A stretch of DNA of 64,000 bases from Sphingomonas sanguinis (GTDB lineage Bacteria > Pseudomonadota > Alphaproteobacteria > Sphingomonadales > Sphingomonadaceae): NCBI RefSeq assembly GCF_001476905.1, contig NZ_LDTE01000023.1, forward strand, positions 1 to 64,000, given 5' to 3'. Every line of letters begins with the position of its first letter. Within the stretch, counting starts at the first letter, position 1. The notes beneath the pieces are model-generated. The model was not told where the DNA came from, did no database searches, and saw only the letters and a program-made list of their open reading frames with translations. Position numbers and translations under genes: made by a program. Positions 43,183 to 51,855 of the stretch are shown here, piece by piece.

Positions 43183-45951
43183 TTAAAAGCGCGTCGACGC
43201 CGAGAGATAGACGGTGCGACCCGTCCGGCTGGCGAGCTGGAAGGTGTTCGCGTTGGTCTGATAGGCGTCTTCGTGCGTGTTGTTCAGGTTGATGATCCCC
43301 GCCGTGAAGCTGAGATAGCTCAGCGGATTGAAGCCCAGCGCCAGGTCCATTTGGGTGCGCGGGCGTACGACATGGGTCAGGCCGCCATTGACGAAGAAGC
43401 TCGATGCCGCATCCTGCACGTAGGAGCTGCGGTGGTTGACCGACAACCGCACGCTGAACATCTCGTTTTCCCAATAGGGCGTCAGGTTCCAGGTCAGCTT
43501 CGACAGGTCGCGCAGGTTGAAGCCAGTGCCGATCGCGCTGGCATCGGTATCGACCACGGTGACGTTGCCGACCGCGCCGAAGCCCTTGACCGGCAGGATC
43601 ATGTCGAAATTCTGCGACGCCGAGAGTTCCAGGCCCTTGATATGGATGACCCGGTTGTCGTTCAGCACCCGGCTGAAGCTGTAATCGGTCTTGAGGTCCG
43701 CCGACTGGCAATCGCTGACCACGCCGTTCAGCGCCACGCCGTCGAACGAGCTGGGGCAGTAGAATTGCGTGAATGTGCCGTTCTTCACCGCCTTGTAGAA
43801 ACCGGCGATGCTGATCGAATTCCCCTTGCCGTGATAATATTCCAGGCTGATGTCCAGCTGGTTGGCGGTCAGCGGCTTCAACCGGCTCTCGCCCTGCGCG
43901 ACCGACACGCTGGGGCGCAGGCTGGTGGTGACTCGGGTGATGGTGTCGGCCATCTGCGTCTGGCTGTTGAGCAGCGGACGGACCAGCACCTTGGCGGCGG
44001 CGATACGCGCGACGAGCTGCGGCGTCAGGTCCAGCGCGAAGCTGGCGCTGGGCAGGACATTGCCATAATCCTGCACGACATGCTGCTGGCCGAGCAGGGT
44101 GGCGTCGCTGCCGGTGCCGTTGGTCAGGCTGCTGGTGACGTTCTGGTGCGTATGTTCGTAGCGGACGCCGACATTGCCGCGCACGGCCATGTTGAAGATC
44201 GTGCCGTCGATATTCGCCATCGCGTAGACGGCCGGGATATAGCGGTCGACTTTATAGGTATTGGGCCAGTCGGGCGTGTCGGGCACGGAAATGCCCTTGT
44301 CGCGCAGGATCTGCTGCCACAGCGGCGCATTGACCGATAGGAACGAGCTGGGGATGCCCATCGACCCGCCCAGGAAATTGTTCACCAGCACGCCCGTCTT
44401 CGACAGGTCGGGAATCCAGGCGAATTCGGGATAGGTCACGGGATCGCTGACATCGGCGTCGCGGTCGTGGCGATACGCCTTGGTGTCGAAGCTTTCGTGG
44501 TGATATTTCGCGCCGATGACCAGCGCCTTGATCCCGTGCCAGTCGAGATCCTGGGTCAGGTCGGTCTGGATCGCCCGGTCGCGGGCGGACTGGATATGCG
44601 TCGCGCCGTCGACGAATGCGTACCAGGTGCGGTTCGCCATGTTGTAGATCGACCCGTCGGTCAGGCTGGCGGTGTTCCACTTGACGTTGAACGGATCGGA
44701 AATGTCGAGCTGGCCGCCATTGGCGAAGCGCACCTCGTCGATCGTCGCCCATTCGTACAGCTTGGCATCGCCCTGGGTATAATGGCCGATCGCGCGGATA
44801 TGGGTGGTGTCGGTCGGGCTCCAGTTGACCGTGCCGGTATAGGCCTGGGTCTGGAGATTGCGCAGTTCGGGCTGGTCGTTGTTGTCGACGTTGAAGTTGC
44901 TGATCGAAATCTTGTCGGCGATGCCGTTGGCGGTGTTGTTGACCGTCACCGCCGAGGCGGCCCAGCGGCCGAAGACCATCTGGCGCGTGTCGTAGCGGGT
45001 ATGGTCGCGCGAATATTCGCCCTGCAGCAGGACCTCGAAATTGTCCTGCGGCTTCCACTGGATCGCGCCGCTGCCCATCAGCTGTTCGGTGTCGCGGTCG
45101 ATCCGGCGATAGCGCAGATTGCCCGGCACCTGGACATTGGCGGCCCCGGCGACGGCGCCCGGCTGATACCAGTTCTTGATGAACAGATAGTCGCCGCGAT
45201 CCTTCAGCTTCTGATAGCCCAGGTCGAGCATGACGCCGATCGTGTCATCGGCGAAGCGCTTGATATAGGCAGCGTTGACCTTGGGCGTCGCGTCCTTGCG
45301 ATAGTCGGAATAATAGCCCTTGATCCCGGCGATGAAGCTGGGACCCTTATAGGCGAGCGGCTTGACCGTATCGATGTTGACGGTGCCTGCCAGGCCGCCG
45401 GTGTCCATGTCGGCGGTCGGCGACTTGATGACCTGGATCGCGCTCGCCAGATCGGTCTGGATGATGTCGTAGCGGAAGCCGTCCTTGAAGTCGGCGCTGG
45501 CAAAGGTCTGGCCGTTGATCGTGGTGCGCGCATATTGCGGGCCCAGGCCCCGGATGCTGATCGTCGAGCCGCGACCGTTGATGTTGGACATCTGGACGCC
45601 CGCGATCCGCTGGATCGCTTCGGTCACGTTCTGGGCGGGGAACTTGCCGATATCCTCCGACGAGATGCCGTCGGTGATGCGGATGTCGTTGCGCTTGGCG
45701 GCAAGAGCGGAGGCGATGCTCTGGCGATAGCCGGTGACGGTGATCTCGCTCTGGCCGGTATCGCCCGCCGTGTCGGCCTGCGGCGTGGCCTGTCCGGTGG
45801 TCGCCGCCCCCGTCACGCTTGCGGTCACGCTCTGGGCCAGAGCCGGCGCCGCGCCGATCGTCATGGCCAGCCAGGCGGTGGTGAAGGCCGTCGTGTGAAG
45901 CAGGCTTTTGCGCCGAGGATTCGACGCGCCGCAACGCGGAGACTTGATCAT
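43183..45951 (-). CDS. Carbohydrate-type TonB-dependent receptor (Xanthomonas/Caulobacter class)
   Basis: This is a 922-residue receptor. The signal peptide ends at APALAQ. A Thr/Ala-rich linker leads to the TonB box ITVTGYRQSIASALAAKRN, then the plug: ISSEDIGKFPAQNVTEAIQR, NGRGSTISIRGLGPQYARTT and VIKSPTADMDTGGLAGTVNI. This plug set marks the large Xanth/Caul TBDT class used for oligosaccharides. The barrel ends YLSASTRF. It has no STN domain although an ECF/FecR pair lies directly upstream. GGGAGGG precedes the ATG at 45951; the frame runs 18 codons further up. Co-transcription with GH89 implies import of alpha-GlcNAc-containing glycans (inference). Confidence 0.93.
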   Translation of the reverse strand: MIKSPRCGASNPRRKSLLHTTAFTTAWLAMTIGAAPALAQSVTASVTGAATTGQATPQADTAGDTGQSEITVTGYRQSIASALAAKRNDIRITDGISSEDIGKFPAQNVTEAIQRIAGVQMSNINGRGSTISIRGLGPQYARTTINGQTFASADFKDGFRYDIIQTDLASAIQVIKSPTADMDTGGLAGTVNIDTVKPLAYKGPSFIAGIKGYYSDYRKDATPKVNAAYIKRFADDTIGVMLDLGYQKLKDRGDYLFIKNWYQPGAVAGAANVQVPGNLRYRRIDRDTEQLMGSGAIQWKPQDNFEVLLQGEYSRDHTRYDTRQMVFGRWAASAVTVNNTANGIADKISISNFNVDNNDQPELRNLQTQAYTGTVNWSPTDTTHIRAIGHYTQGDAKLYEWATIDEVRFANGGQLDISDPFNVKWNTASLTDGSIYNMANRTWYAFVDGATHIQSARDRAIQTDLTQDLDWHGIKALVIGAKYHHESFDTKAYRHDRDADVSDPVTYPEFAWIPDLSKTGVLVNNFLGGSMGIPSSFLSVNAPLWQQILRDKGISVPDTPDWPNTYKVDRYIPAVYAMANIDGTIFNMAVRGNVGVRYEHTHQNVTSSLTNGTGSDATLLGQQHVVQDYGNVLPSASFALDLTPQLVARIAAAKVLVRPLLNSQTQMADTITRVTTSLRPSVSVAQGESRLKPLTANQLDISLEYYHGKGNSISIAGFYKAVKNGTFTQFYCPSSFDGVALNGVVSDCQSADLKTDYSFSRVLNDNRVIHIKGLELSASQNFDMILPVKGFGAVGNVTVVDTDASAIGTGFNLRDLSKLTWNLTPYWENEMFSVRLSVNHRSSYVQDAASSFFVNGGLTHVVRPRTQMDLALGFNPLSYLSFTAGIINLNNTHEDAYQTNANTFQLASRTGRTVYLSASTRF

Positions 45952-46509
45952 GTTGTTTCCCTCCCTCTCATTCCGGCGCGGGCACATCGCACCGGGCTTC
46001 CCCAAGACTTGCCGGAAAGGGCTTGCGTGATCGGCGCGGAAGCAAAGGGGCGCCGTTGGCCGGAACGGACAGGCCGTTCACGGACCGGGTCGGGACCGGA
46101 CCATTTGCTGCGCCGGCACGCGGAGCCTTTTCCTGATCCCTCGACCATCTGACCGCCCGGGCTTTGGCCCGTGTTCGGCAAAGAGGTGCAAAGGACCGAA
46201 AATGTCGTCCTGCATCGCCGTGTTGTAATCTTATGGTCTTATCGGTGACATGGAATGGTCATGCCTGTCAATGGCCGCAAAAAGGGTTTTGTTGAAAAAT
46301 TGGTCGGGCCTCTTGCTGTCGGGGAAAGGCGACGCAATTCCAATGTCTTAGCGTGATGAACTTTATGTCACATTGTCGGAAGGGTGCCCCGATCCCCTCG
46401 ACCAGAGGGCATACAAATATCCAAACTCGGCGGAATCGATCGCGGAAAAGACGAGTCCGAATTGGTATTGCGGGAATTGGCTAAGCCAATTTCTCAGCCC
46501 AGACCGAGT
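45952..46509. promoter_or_regulatory. 558-base control region upstream of the glycan TBDT; no gene
   Basis: No credible coding frame lies here. It contains a 17-base palindrome at 46475-46491 (AATTGGCT, central A, AGCCAATT) 18 bases past the fecR stop, which could be an operator or a terminator stem; an AATTGGTC element at 46298-46305; a direct repeat TCTTAT-GG-TCTTAT near 46231-46244; and ATTTTCGG on the minus strand at 46196-46203, part of the motif seen at the other two fecR-TBDT junctions. The stretch 46200-46480 is more AT-rich than the surrounding genes. Confidence 0.5.
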
Positions 46510-47511
46510 TTATCGGATGCGCTGGGTCATTCCGCTGGGGCGCCCCAGCCAAATGGTCATGCCATCATCGGTTACGGGCAGATCGAACAGCGCGCCAATG
46601 AGCGTCAGGCTTTCGACAGGGCGATCCAGTCGAAAACGCCCGTTGAAGCTCTGCTGTGCAAGGGCGGGGTCGGTCAACCGGATCGGTCGCGCACTGTAGC
46701 GACCCAGTCGAGCAACGGCATCACCAAGGCGAATGGAATCGCCGCTCAGCCAGCGGTCCTGCCATCCCTGATAGGAAGCGATATCGAAGGCATGGACGGA
46801 GATGTGTCCCGCACCCGACTCCGCCCAATGCCCGGCGGTGACGACGACGGCGGGCTGACCCGGAACGGTCAGGCGCACCCGGCCACGATAGACACGCAAC
46901 TCGCTGTGGTCCGCGCCGCGATCGACGCTGAAATTGGTGCCGAGCGCGACCATCTGACCCTCCGGCGTCGACACGGCGAAGGGGCGAGTGGTGTCGTGCC
47001 GTACCTCGAATCGCGCCGCACCACTTTGGAGCGTCAACTCGCGAGCGTGGCCCGAAAAGGCGATGGCGACGCGAGAGGCGGCGTCCAGCGTCATGGCCGA
47101 CCCATCGGGCAGTGCGACTTGGCGCTGCTGGCCGGTGGTTGAGGCATAGACACGCTCGACGGACGGCTCGCCGGTCGTGGCGAGGTGCCAGACGAACGGC
47201 GTCGCGACACCCGCTGCCAGCGCCGCCGCCAGACCCACCGCGATACGCCGCCGGGTCGGCCCGGCGATCGCACGCGTCCAGCGACGCGATTGATGCCGTG
47301 GCAGAGCGACCGCAGGGGGCCGTTCCGCTTGCTCGACCGCTGCAAACAGCGCCGGGTCGCCGAGCAGTCGCACCATGCGTGACAACGCGTCCCGGTGCGC
47401 GGGCGAGCGGTTCAGCCATTCGCGCAACTCCTCGCGCGCTTCGGGTGACAGCGTGTCGAGGCGGTCGGCCCAGTCGGCGGCTTCTTCCAGCAACGCGGCG
47501 GGATCAGTCAT
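46510..47511 (-). CDS. FecR-type anti-sigma factor of the glycan locus
   Basis: This 333-residue regulator has an N-terminal DUF4880-type domain (EEAADWADRLDTLSPEAREE, LREWLNRSPAHRDAL), one membrane segment at about 94-112 (IAVGLAAALAAGVATPFVW) and a FecR periplasmic domain (RQVALPDGSAMTLDAASRVA, ARFEVRHDTTRPFAV, MVALGTNFSVDR). The C-terminal domain (RLGDAVARLGRYSARPIRLT) would normally bind an STN domain. The start at 47511 overlaps the sigma gene by 8 bases; the frame extends 14 codons into it. The receptor downstream has no STN domain, so the incoming signal must come from another receptor or by another route. Confidence 0.92.
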   Translation of the reverse strand: MTDPAALLEEAADWADRLDTLSPEAREELREWLNRSPAHRDALSRMVRLLGDPALFAAVEQAERPPAVALPRHQSRRWTRAIAGPTRRRIAVGLAAALAAGVATPFVWHLATTGEPSVERVYASTTGQQRQVALPDGSAMTLDAASRVAIAFSGHARELTLQSGAARFEVRHDTTRPFAVSTPEGQMVALGTNFSVDRGADHSELRVYRGRVRLTVPGQPAVVVTAGHWAESGAGHISVHAFDIASYQGWQDRWLSGDSIRLGDAVARLGRYSARPIRLTDPALAQQSFNGRFRLDRPVESLTLIGALFDLPVTDDGMTIWLGRPSGMTQRIR

Positions 47512-48055
47512 GGCGACGCGCTCCGCGTATAGGCAAGTCGTCGATGCATCCATCCAGGTCGATCATCGCGCGGACCAGATGTTTCTTCACCGCCTCGATG
47601 CTCAGGCCCATTTCCTCGGCGATCTGCTGGCGGGACTTGCCCTCGATATGCCGCTCGACAAAGACAGCGCGGCGCTGGGCGGGCAGGCGGGACAGGGCGG
47701 TCTGGAACCGGTCGAACCGCTGGCGATAGTCGAGGATCTGGTCGGCCAATGGCAGCGCGCAGGCGATCTCGGGATCGACCGGGCCGACTTCCTCGGCTGT
47801 CCGCCGCCCGCGATTGTGGATGACCGAGTCCGCCACGCGAAAGGCATAGGCGAGCGGTTGTTCGATCACCTGTCTGCCTTCCTGCTCGATCACTCGCATG
47901 ATCGCTTCCTGCACGATATCCTCCGCCTGTTCGGGTTCGCGAATGCGTTTGCGGACATAGGTCAGCAGGCGCGTCCGCCCCTCGACCGCCCAGGCGATCG
48001 GATCGCTCATTCGGTGTCGTTCAGGAAGAGCCGGTTGCAGGGCATCCGGGGACAA
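47504..48055 (-). CDS. FecI-type ECF sigma factor of the glycan locus
   Basis: This 183-residue sigma factor has region 2 (IREPEQAEDIVQEAIMRVIE, PLAYAFRVADSVIHNRGRR) and region 4 (LSRLPAQRRAVFVERHIEGK, SRQQIAEEMGLSIEAVKKHL). GAGGA lies 10 bases before the ATG at 48055; an ATG at 48010 is an alternative. It follows, after an intrinsic terminator, the other carbohydrate-type TBDT and leads into fecR, the TBDT and the GH89 operon. The likely target is the promoter of that operon, and perhaps of the TBDT upstream. GlcNAc- or glycan-responsive FecIR pairs are known in other Proteobacteria; the inducer here is unknown. Confidence 0.9.
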   Translation of the reverse strand: MSPDALQPALPERHRMSDPIAWAVEGRTRLLTYVRKRIREPEQAEDIVQEAIMRVIEQEGRQVIEQPLAYAFRVADSVIHNRGRRTAEEVGPVDPEIACALPLADQILDYRQRFDRFQTALSRLPAQRRAVFVERHIEGKSRQQIAEEMGLSIEAVKKHLVRAMIDLDGCIDDLPIRGARRHD

Positions 48056-48063
48056 TCCTCAGT

Positions 48064-48108
48064 AAAAAAGATCCGCGCCGCACCCGTCGGGGTACGGCGC
48101 GGCAGATC
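48064..48108 (-). terminator. Intrinsic terminator of the second carbohydrate TBDT
   Basis: On the minus strand GATCTGCCGCGCCGTACCC pairs with GGGTGCGGCGCGGATC (one bulge, loop CGAC) and is followed by TTTTTT. This is a textbook Rho-independent terminator, about 50 bases past the TBDT stop and immediately before the sigma-factor gene, so it separates the two transcription units. Confidence 0.9.
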
Positions 48109-48156
48109 CAGATACTCAGGCGGCAGCAGGTATCAAGGTCATTCAGACGGTGCGGA

Positions 48157-50868
48157 TCAGAAGGTGACCCGCACACCACCCAGCAGCGTCGTGCCCGAAC
48201 GGGTCACGACATAGAGCCGCTTGGTGCTGTTCGAATATTGCTTCTCGCGCTGGTTGGTCAGGTTGATGCCGTTGAGCGTCAGCTGGACGTTCTTCGTGAC
48301 CGAATAATGCGCCGACATATCGACATAGACCGTGCCCTCGAACCCGGTCACGTCCTGGTCCGGACCCAGCGAGGTCAGCACTGGCGAGGCGCTGAAGATA
48401 TAGCCGCTGCGGTAATTGGCCGAGACACGGGCGTCGAACGCCTTGTCCTGGTAATAGAGGGTGGCGTTGGCGTTATACTTGCTCAGCCCCTCCAGCGTGG
48501 TCGGGATGCTGCCCTGGTAGATCTTGGAATAATCCAGCCGCGAGTCGACATAGGTGAAGTTCACCGCCGTGCCCAGCCGGTCGAAGGGGGCGGGCAGGAA
48601 CTTGAAGTCGGTCTGGCCGGACAGCTCGATGCCGAACAAATTGGTCTTGGCCAGGTTGACGGGGCGCGAATAGCTGTCGACCACGGTCGAACCGGTGACG
48701 CCCGGATAGACATTGTCAGGCAGGCCCGTCTGCGAATAGGGCACGTTGTTGATCGTCTGGGTCGAGATGTATCCGTCCAGCGTCTTGTAGAACAGTGCGC
48801 CTGCGACATAGCCGACCGAGCCGAAATAATATTCGGTCGAAATGTCGAAGTCGGTCGATTTGTAGGGGCGCAGGTTCGGGTTGCCGATCGACACGGTGAC
48901 ATTGCCATTGTCGTTGGTGACTGAGCCATTGACCGCCAGCGCGCCCAGCGCCGGGCGATTGATGTTCTTCGACGCGGCGAAGCGCACCATCAGGCCGGGG
49001 TTCAGCTCGAAGATGAAATTGGCGGCGGGCAGCACGCCTTCATATTCGCCGCGCACGGTGACGGGGCCGACATTGGCCGTGCCCTGCGACGTCACGGTCG
49101 TGCGGTAATAGCGTGCGCCGATATTGCCGCGGAACGGCACGCCGCCCAGCATGTGGTTCCAGTCATATTGCGCAAAGGCCGCGCCGGTCCGCTCCTCGAC
49201 CGCGAACACGCCGAGCGGATTAGTCAGATATTGCGACCGGTTGATGGCCAGCGTCTGGAGCATCTTGGGGAAGTCGACGATCGTCCAGGACTGGCCGCTA
49301 TAGCCGTTATAGGTCTTGGCATAGGCGCTGGGGTTGGCGTTGACCTTGCCCGATACGAAGCCGCTGGTCCCGATATTGTCGGCTTCGGCGTAATAGCCGC
49401 TATTGGCGAAGCGCCGCCATTCGCCACCGACGCTGATCGTATCGTCGGACGAGACCTTATAGTCGAAGCGCCCCTTGACATTGTCGAACGCCGAATCCTG
49501 GTACGTGTTGTTCACGTACAGCCGTTTGGCGTGCCAGAAATTGGGGTCGGTGGTGTTGAACTTGTAGGTGTTGACCAGTGAATAGGTGCCGCCGCGATAG
49601 TCGGAGATGACGTCGCCGAACCCTTCCAGCGTGAACTTGTCGTTGACCGGCATGTCATAGCGCGACCGCTCGACCCCGCCCAGCCAGGTGAAGGTCAGCC
49701 CGTCGACGAGTTCGGCATCGCCGCTGAGAACTGCCTGCTTGAAGACGTTCTTGGTGTTCTGGATACGCGTCTCGGTCGAGGCCTTGCCGCCCGACACGTC
49801 GAGATAGGTCACTTCGTTACGGTCGTTCCACTGGATCGCGTTGACGCGCGAGTTCGGATAGACGGTGCCCGCAAAGGTCTCGCCGCCGCCGAGCCAGGTC
49901 GAGCTGCCGCCGCCGCGCGAGGCGAGGTGGGTCTCGAACCGGTCGCCCTTGAACTGGCCGTACAGCCCGTCGAGCGTCACATGAACCTTGTCGGTCGGTG
50001 CCCATTGCACCGAGGTCGTCAGTCCGATCCGCTCCTGCTTGCTGTCCCACACCGACAGGCGGTTGCCGCGCGCGAACAGCAGGTCGCCGGAGTTGATCTT
50101 GGCCTGCTCGGCAGCAGTCAGTGCGCTGATGTTGCTGCCATTGGCCTTGTTGCGGCGCCAGCGATAGGTGTCGAAACCCTCTTCGCGGGTGTTGCGGCGG
50201 CTATAGGCGCCCGACACCAAAATGCCGAAATTGCCCCAGTTCTTGGAGATCAGGCCGGTCAGGCGCGGCTGGAAATCGCGGGTCAGCGTGTTGGTGCCGC
50301 CCTGCGCGGACAGCGCGATCTTGGTGCCCTTGTAATCGAAGGGGCGCGCGGTGAAGAGGCCGACGGTGCCCGCCAGACCGCCTTCGGTCTGCTGCGCCTG
50401 ATACGACTTCTCGACATCGACATGGTTGAACAGTTCGGCGGCGAACAGGTTGAAGTCGAAGGCGCGGTCACGCGTCGTCTGGCCGCGGCTGTCCTGCGGC
50501 GAATCGACATTACCCAGCACTTCCATGCCGTTCAGCTGCACGCGGGTGAAATCGGGGCCCAGACCGCGCAGGGAGATGCGGCGCCCCTCGCCAGCCTCGC
50601 GGTTGATCGCGACGCCGGGCAGGCGCTGCAGCGCTTCGGCCAGGTTCAGGTCGGGAAAGGCGGCGATGTCGGATGCGGCGATCGAGTCCTTGATGATCGT
50701 CGCATCCCGCTTGGAATTGCGCGCCTGCGCCAGACTGGTGCGATAGCCGGTCACGACGACTTCGCCGCCCGTATCGGCCGCCGCGCTCGTGTCCTGTTCC
50801 TGCGCCCAAACCGGTTGCGCAACACACAGCGCGCTCGACGCCAGCAAGAGCGTCCGCTTGATACCCAT
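48157..50868 (-). CDS. Second carbohydrate-type TonB-dependent receptor
   Basis: This 903-residue receptor has a signal peptide ending in QPVWAQ, then the TonB box VVVTGYRTSLAQARNSKRD. The plug carries IAASDIAAFPDLNLAEALQR, RRISLRGLGPDFTRVQLNGM and AQQTEGGLAGTVGLFTARPF, the Xanth/Caul class seen in the neighbouring glycan receptor. The barrel ends LLGGVRVTF. There is no STN domain. An in-frame GTG lies directly before the ATG used. It is closed by a strong terminator, so it is monocistronic, and divergent from the acid phosphatase; a 10-bp inverted repeat lies in the shared promoter region. It probably imports an oligosaccharide related to those of the GH115/GH2/GH89 region, by position only. 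Confidence 0.92.
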   Translation of the reverse strand: MGIKRTLLLASSALCVAQPVWAQEQDTSAAADTGGEVVVTGYRTSLAQARNSKRDATIIKDSIAASDIAAFPDLNLAEALQRLPGVAINREAGEGRRISLRGLGPDFTRVQLNGMEVLGNVDSPQDSRGQTTRDRAFDFNLFAAELFNHVDVEKSYQAQQTEGGLAGTVGLFTARPFDYKGTKIALSAQGGTNTLTRDFQPRLTGLISKNWGNFGILVSGAYSRRNTREEGFDTYRWRRNKANGSNISALTAAEQAKINSGDLLFARGNRLSVWDSKQERIGLTTSVQWAPTDKVHVTLDGLYGQFKGDRFETHLASRGGGSSTWLGGGETFAGTVYPNSRVNAIQWNDRNEVTYLDVSGGKASTETRIQNTKNVFKQAVLSGDAELVDGLTFTWLGGVERSRYDMPVNDKFTLEGFGDVISDYRGGTYSLVNTYKFNTTDPNFWHAKRLYVNNTYQDSAFDNVKGRFDYKVSSDDTISVGGEWRRFANSGYYAEADNIGTSGFVSGKVNANPSAYAKTYNGYSGQSWTIVDFPKMLQTLAINRSQYLTNPLGVFAVEERTGAAFAQYDWNHMLGGVPFRGNIGARYYRTTVTSQGTANVGPVTVRGEYEGVLPAANFIFELNPGLMVRFAASKNINRPALGALAVNGSVTNDNGNVTVSIGNPNLRPYKSTDFDISTEYYFGSVGYVAGALFYKTLDGYISTQTINNVPYSQTGLPDNVYPGVTGSTVVDSYSRPVNLAKTNLFGIELSGQTDFKFLPAPFDRLGTAVNFTYVDSRLDYSKIYQGSIPTTLEGLSKYNANATLYYQDKAFDARVSANYRSGYIFSASPVLTSLGPDQDVTGFEGTVYVDMSAHYSVTKNVQLTLNGINLTNQREKQYSNSTKRLYVVTRSGTTLLGGVRVTF

Positions 50869-50984
50869 CACGAAAATTCCCCCACGACAAAAAACATGTC
50901 ACTCGCCCGGCCAAACGGACGATTGCGGGGAAGACGGGCGCGGCCGACAAACGGGGACAAGGAAATTTGTAAAAGTTTTAAGAC

Positions 50985-51036
50985 ATTTATGGCGTTTTTG
51001 TTACTGTCTCCCCGATGTCGCGGCGGCGCCATAAAT
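50985..51036. repeat. 10-bp perfect inverted repeat in a divergent promoter region
   Basis: ATTTATGGCG (50985-50994) and CGCCATAAAT (51027-51036) face each other across 32 bases, centred between the TBDT and acid phosphatase genes. The spacing is about three helical turns between arms, suitable for two regulator dimers or a loop. The flanking 50960-51010 stretch is AT-rich. Confidence 0.5.
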
Positions 51037-51114
51037 ATCGCAGGACATTGTCCCCGAAAGCGGGCAGATGATGTCTTCGTTAAGAACGATCGTTTCTTGG
51101 GTGGGATCAACAGG

Positions 51115-51855
51115 ATGGCCGGGGTGATGCGGGGATGGGGGCTGGCGGCGGCGGTCGGCTTGATGGTGGTGTCGCCTTCCGGGGCCATGGGCAAGGACAG
51201 GCAGGGCTATCTGGCCGCTGGCGAGGGCGTTAACCTCGCGACCATCCTGCCGGGTCCGCCGACGCCGGGTTCGCCGCGGGCGCTGGCCGATGCACGGGCA
51301 TTTCGCGACAGCCGGGCCCTGCGCGGCATGGCGCGGTGGCAACAAGCGACGGCGGACGTGTCGAGCGACCTGGGCGCGCGCTTCGCCGATGCGCTGGGCT
51401 TCCGGCCCGACTGGACCAAGTTGCCGCTGACCCGCGCACTGCTGGCGCGGTTCGACGCGGATCGCTCGGCGGCGATCGGCGCGGCCAAGGCGCATTGGCA
51501 ATCGCCGCGCCCTTTTATCGGCAGCGACCTGCCCATTTGCGAGCCGCGCACGCCGGGTCTGATCGCCAATGGTGATTATCCCTCGGGCCACACCGCCCAT
51601 GGCTGGGGTTTTGCGCTGATCATGGCCGAGTTGCTGCCCGACCGGGCGAGCGCGATCCTGGCGCGGGGGCGCGACTATGGCGACAGCCGCTGGATCTGCG
51701 GCTCGCACAGCCAGAGCGCGGTCGAGGGCGGCTATATGGCGGCCAGCGCGGTCTTCGCGCGCGAACATGGCAATGCCGCCTTCCGTCGCGACATGGCCGC
51801 TGCGGCCGACGAACTGGCCCGTTACCGCGCTCCTAAAACCGCCAGTCCGCGCTGA
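51115..51855 (+). CDS. Class A non-specific acid phosphatase (PhoN-like, PAP2 superfamily)
   Basis: This 246-residue periplasmic enzyme has a signal peptide ending PSGAMG. The three-part PAP2 signature is Lys125-x6-Arg132-Pro133, PSGH (156-159) and Ser191-Arg192-x5-His198. In the last part the acid four residues after the His (HxxxD) is Ala202 instead of Asp. His198 is the expected phospho-acceptor and His159 the proton donor, so activity is still likely. N-terminal features (LPGPPTPGSPRALAD) are those of class A phosphatases. It would release phosphate from varied esters. The 3' end overlaps the convergent TBDT gene by 23 bases. Confidence 0.88.
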   Translation: MAGVMRGWGLAAAVGLMVVSPSGAMGKDRQGYLAAGEGVNLATILPGPPTPGSPRALADARAFRDSRALRGMARWQQATADVSSDLGARFADALGFRPDWTKLPLTRALLARFDADRSAAIGAAKAHWQSPRPFIGSDLPICEPRTPGLIANGDYPSGHTAHGWGFALIMAELLPDRASAILARGRDYGDSRWICGSHSQSAVEGGYMAASAVFAREHGNAAFRRDMAAAADELARYRAPKTASPR

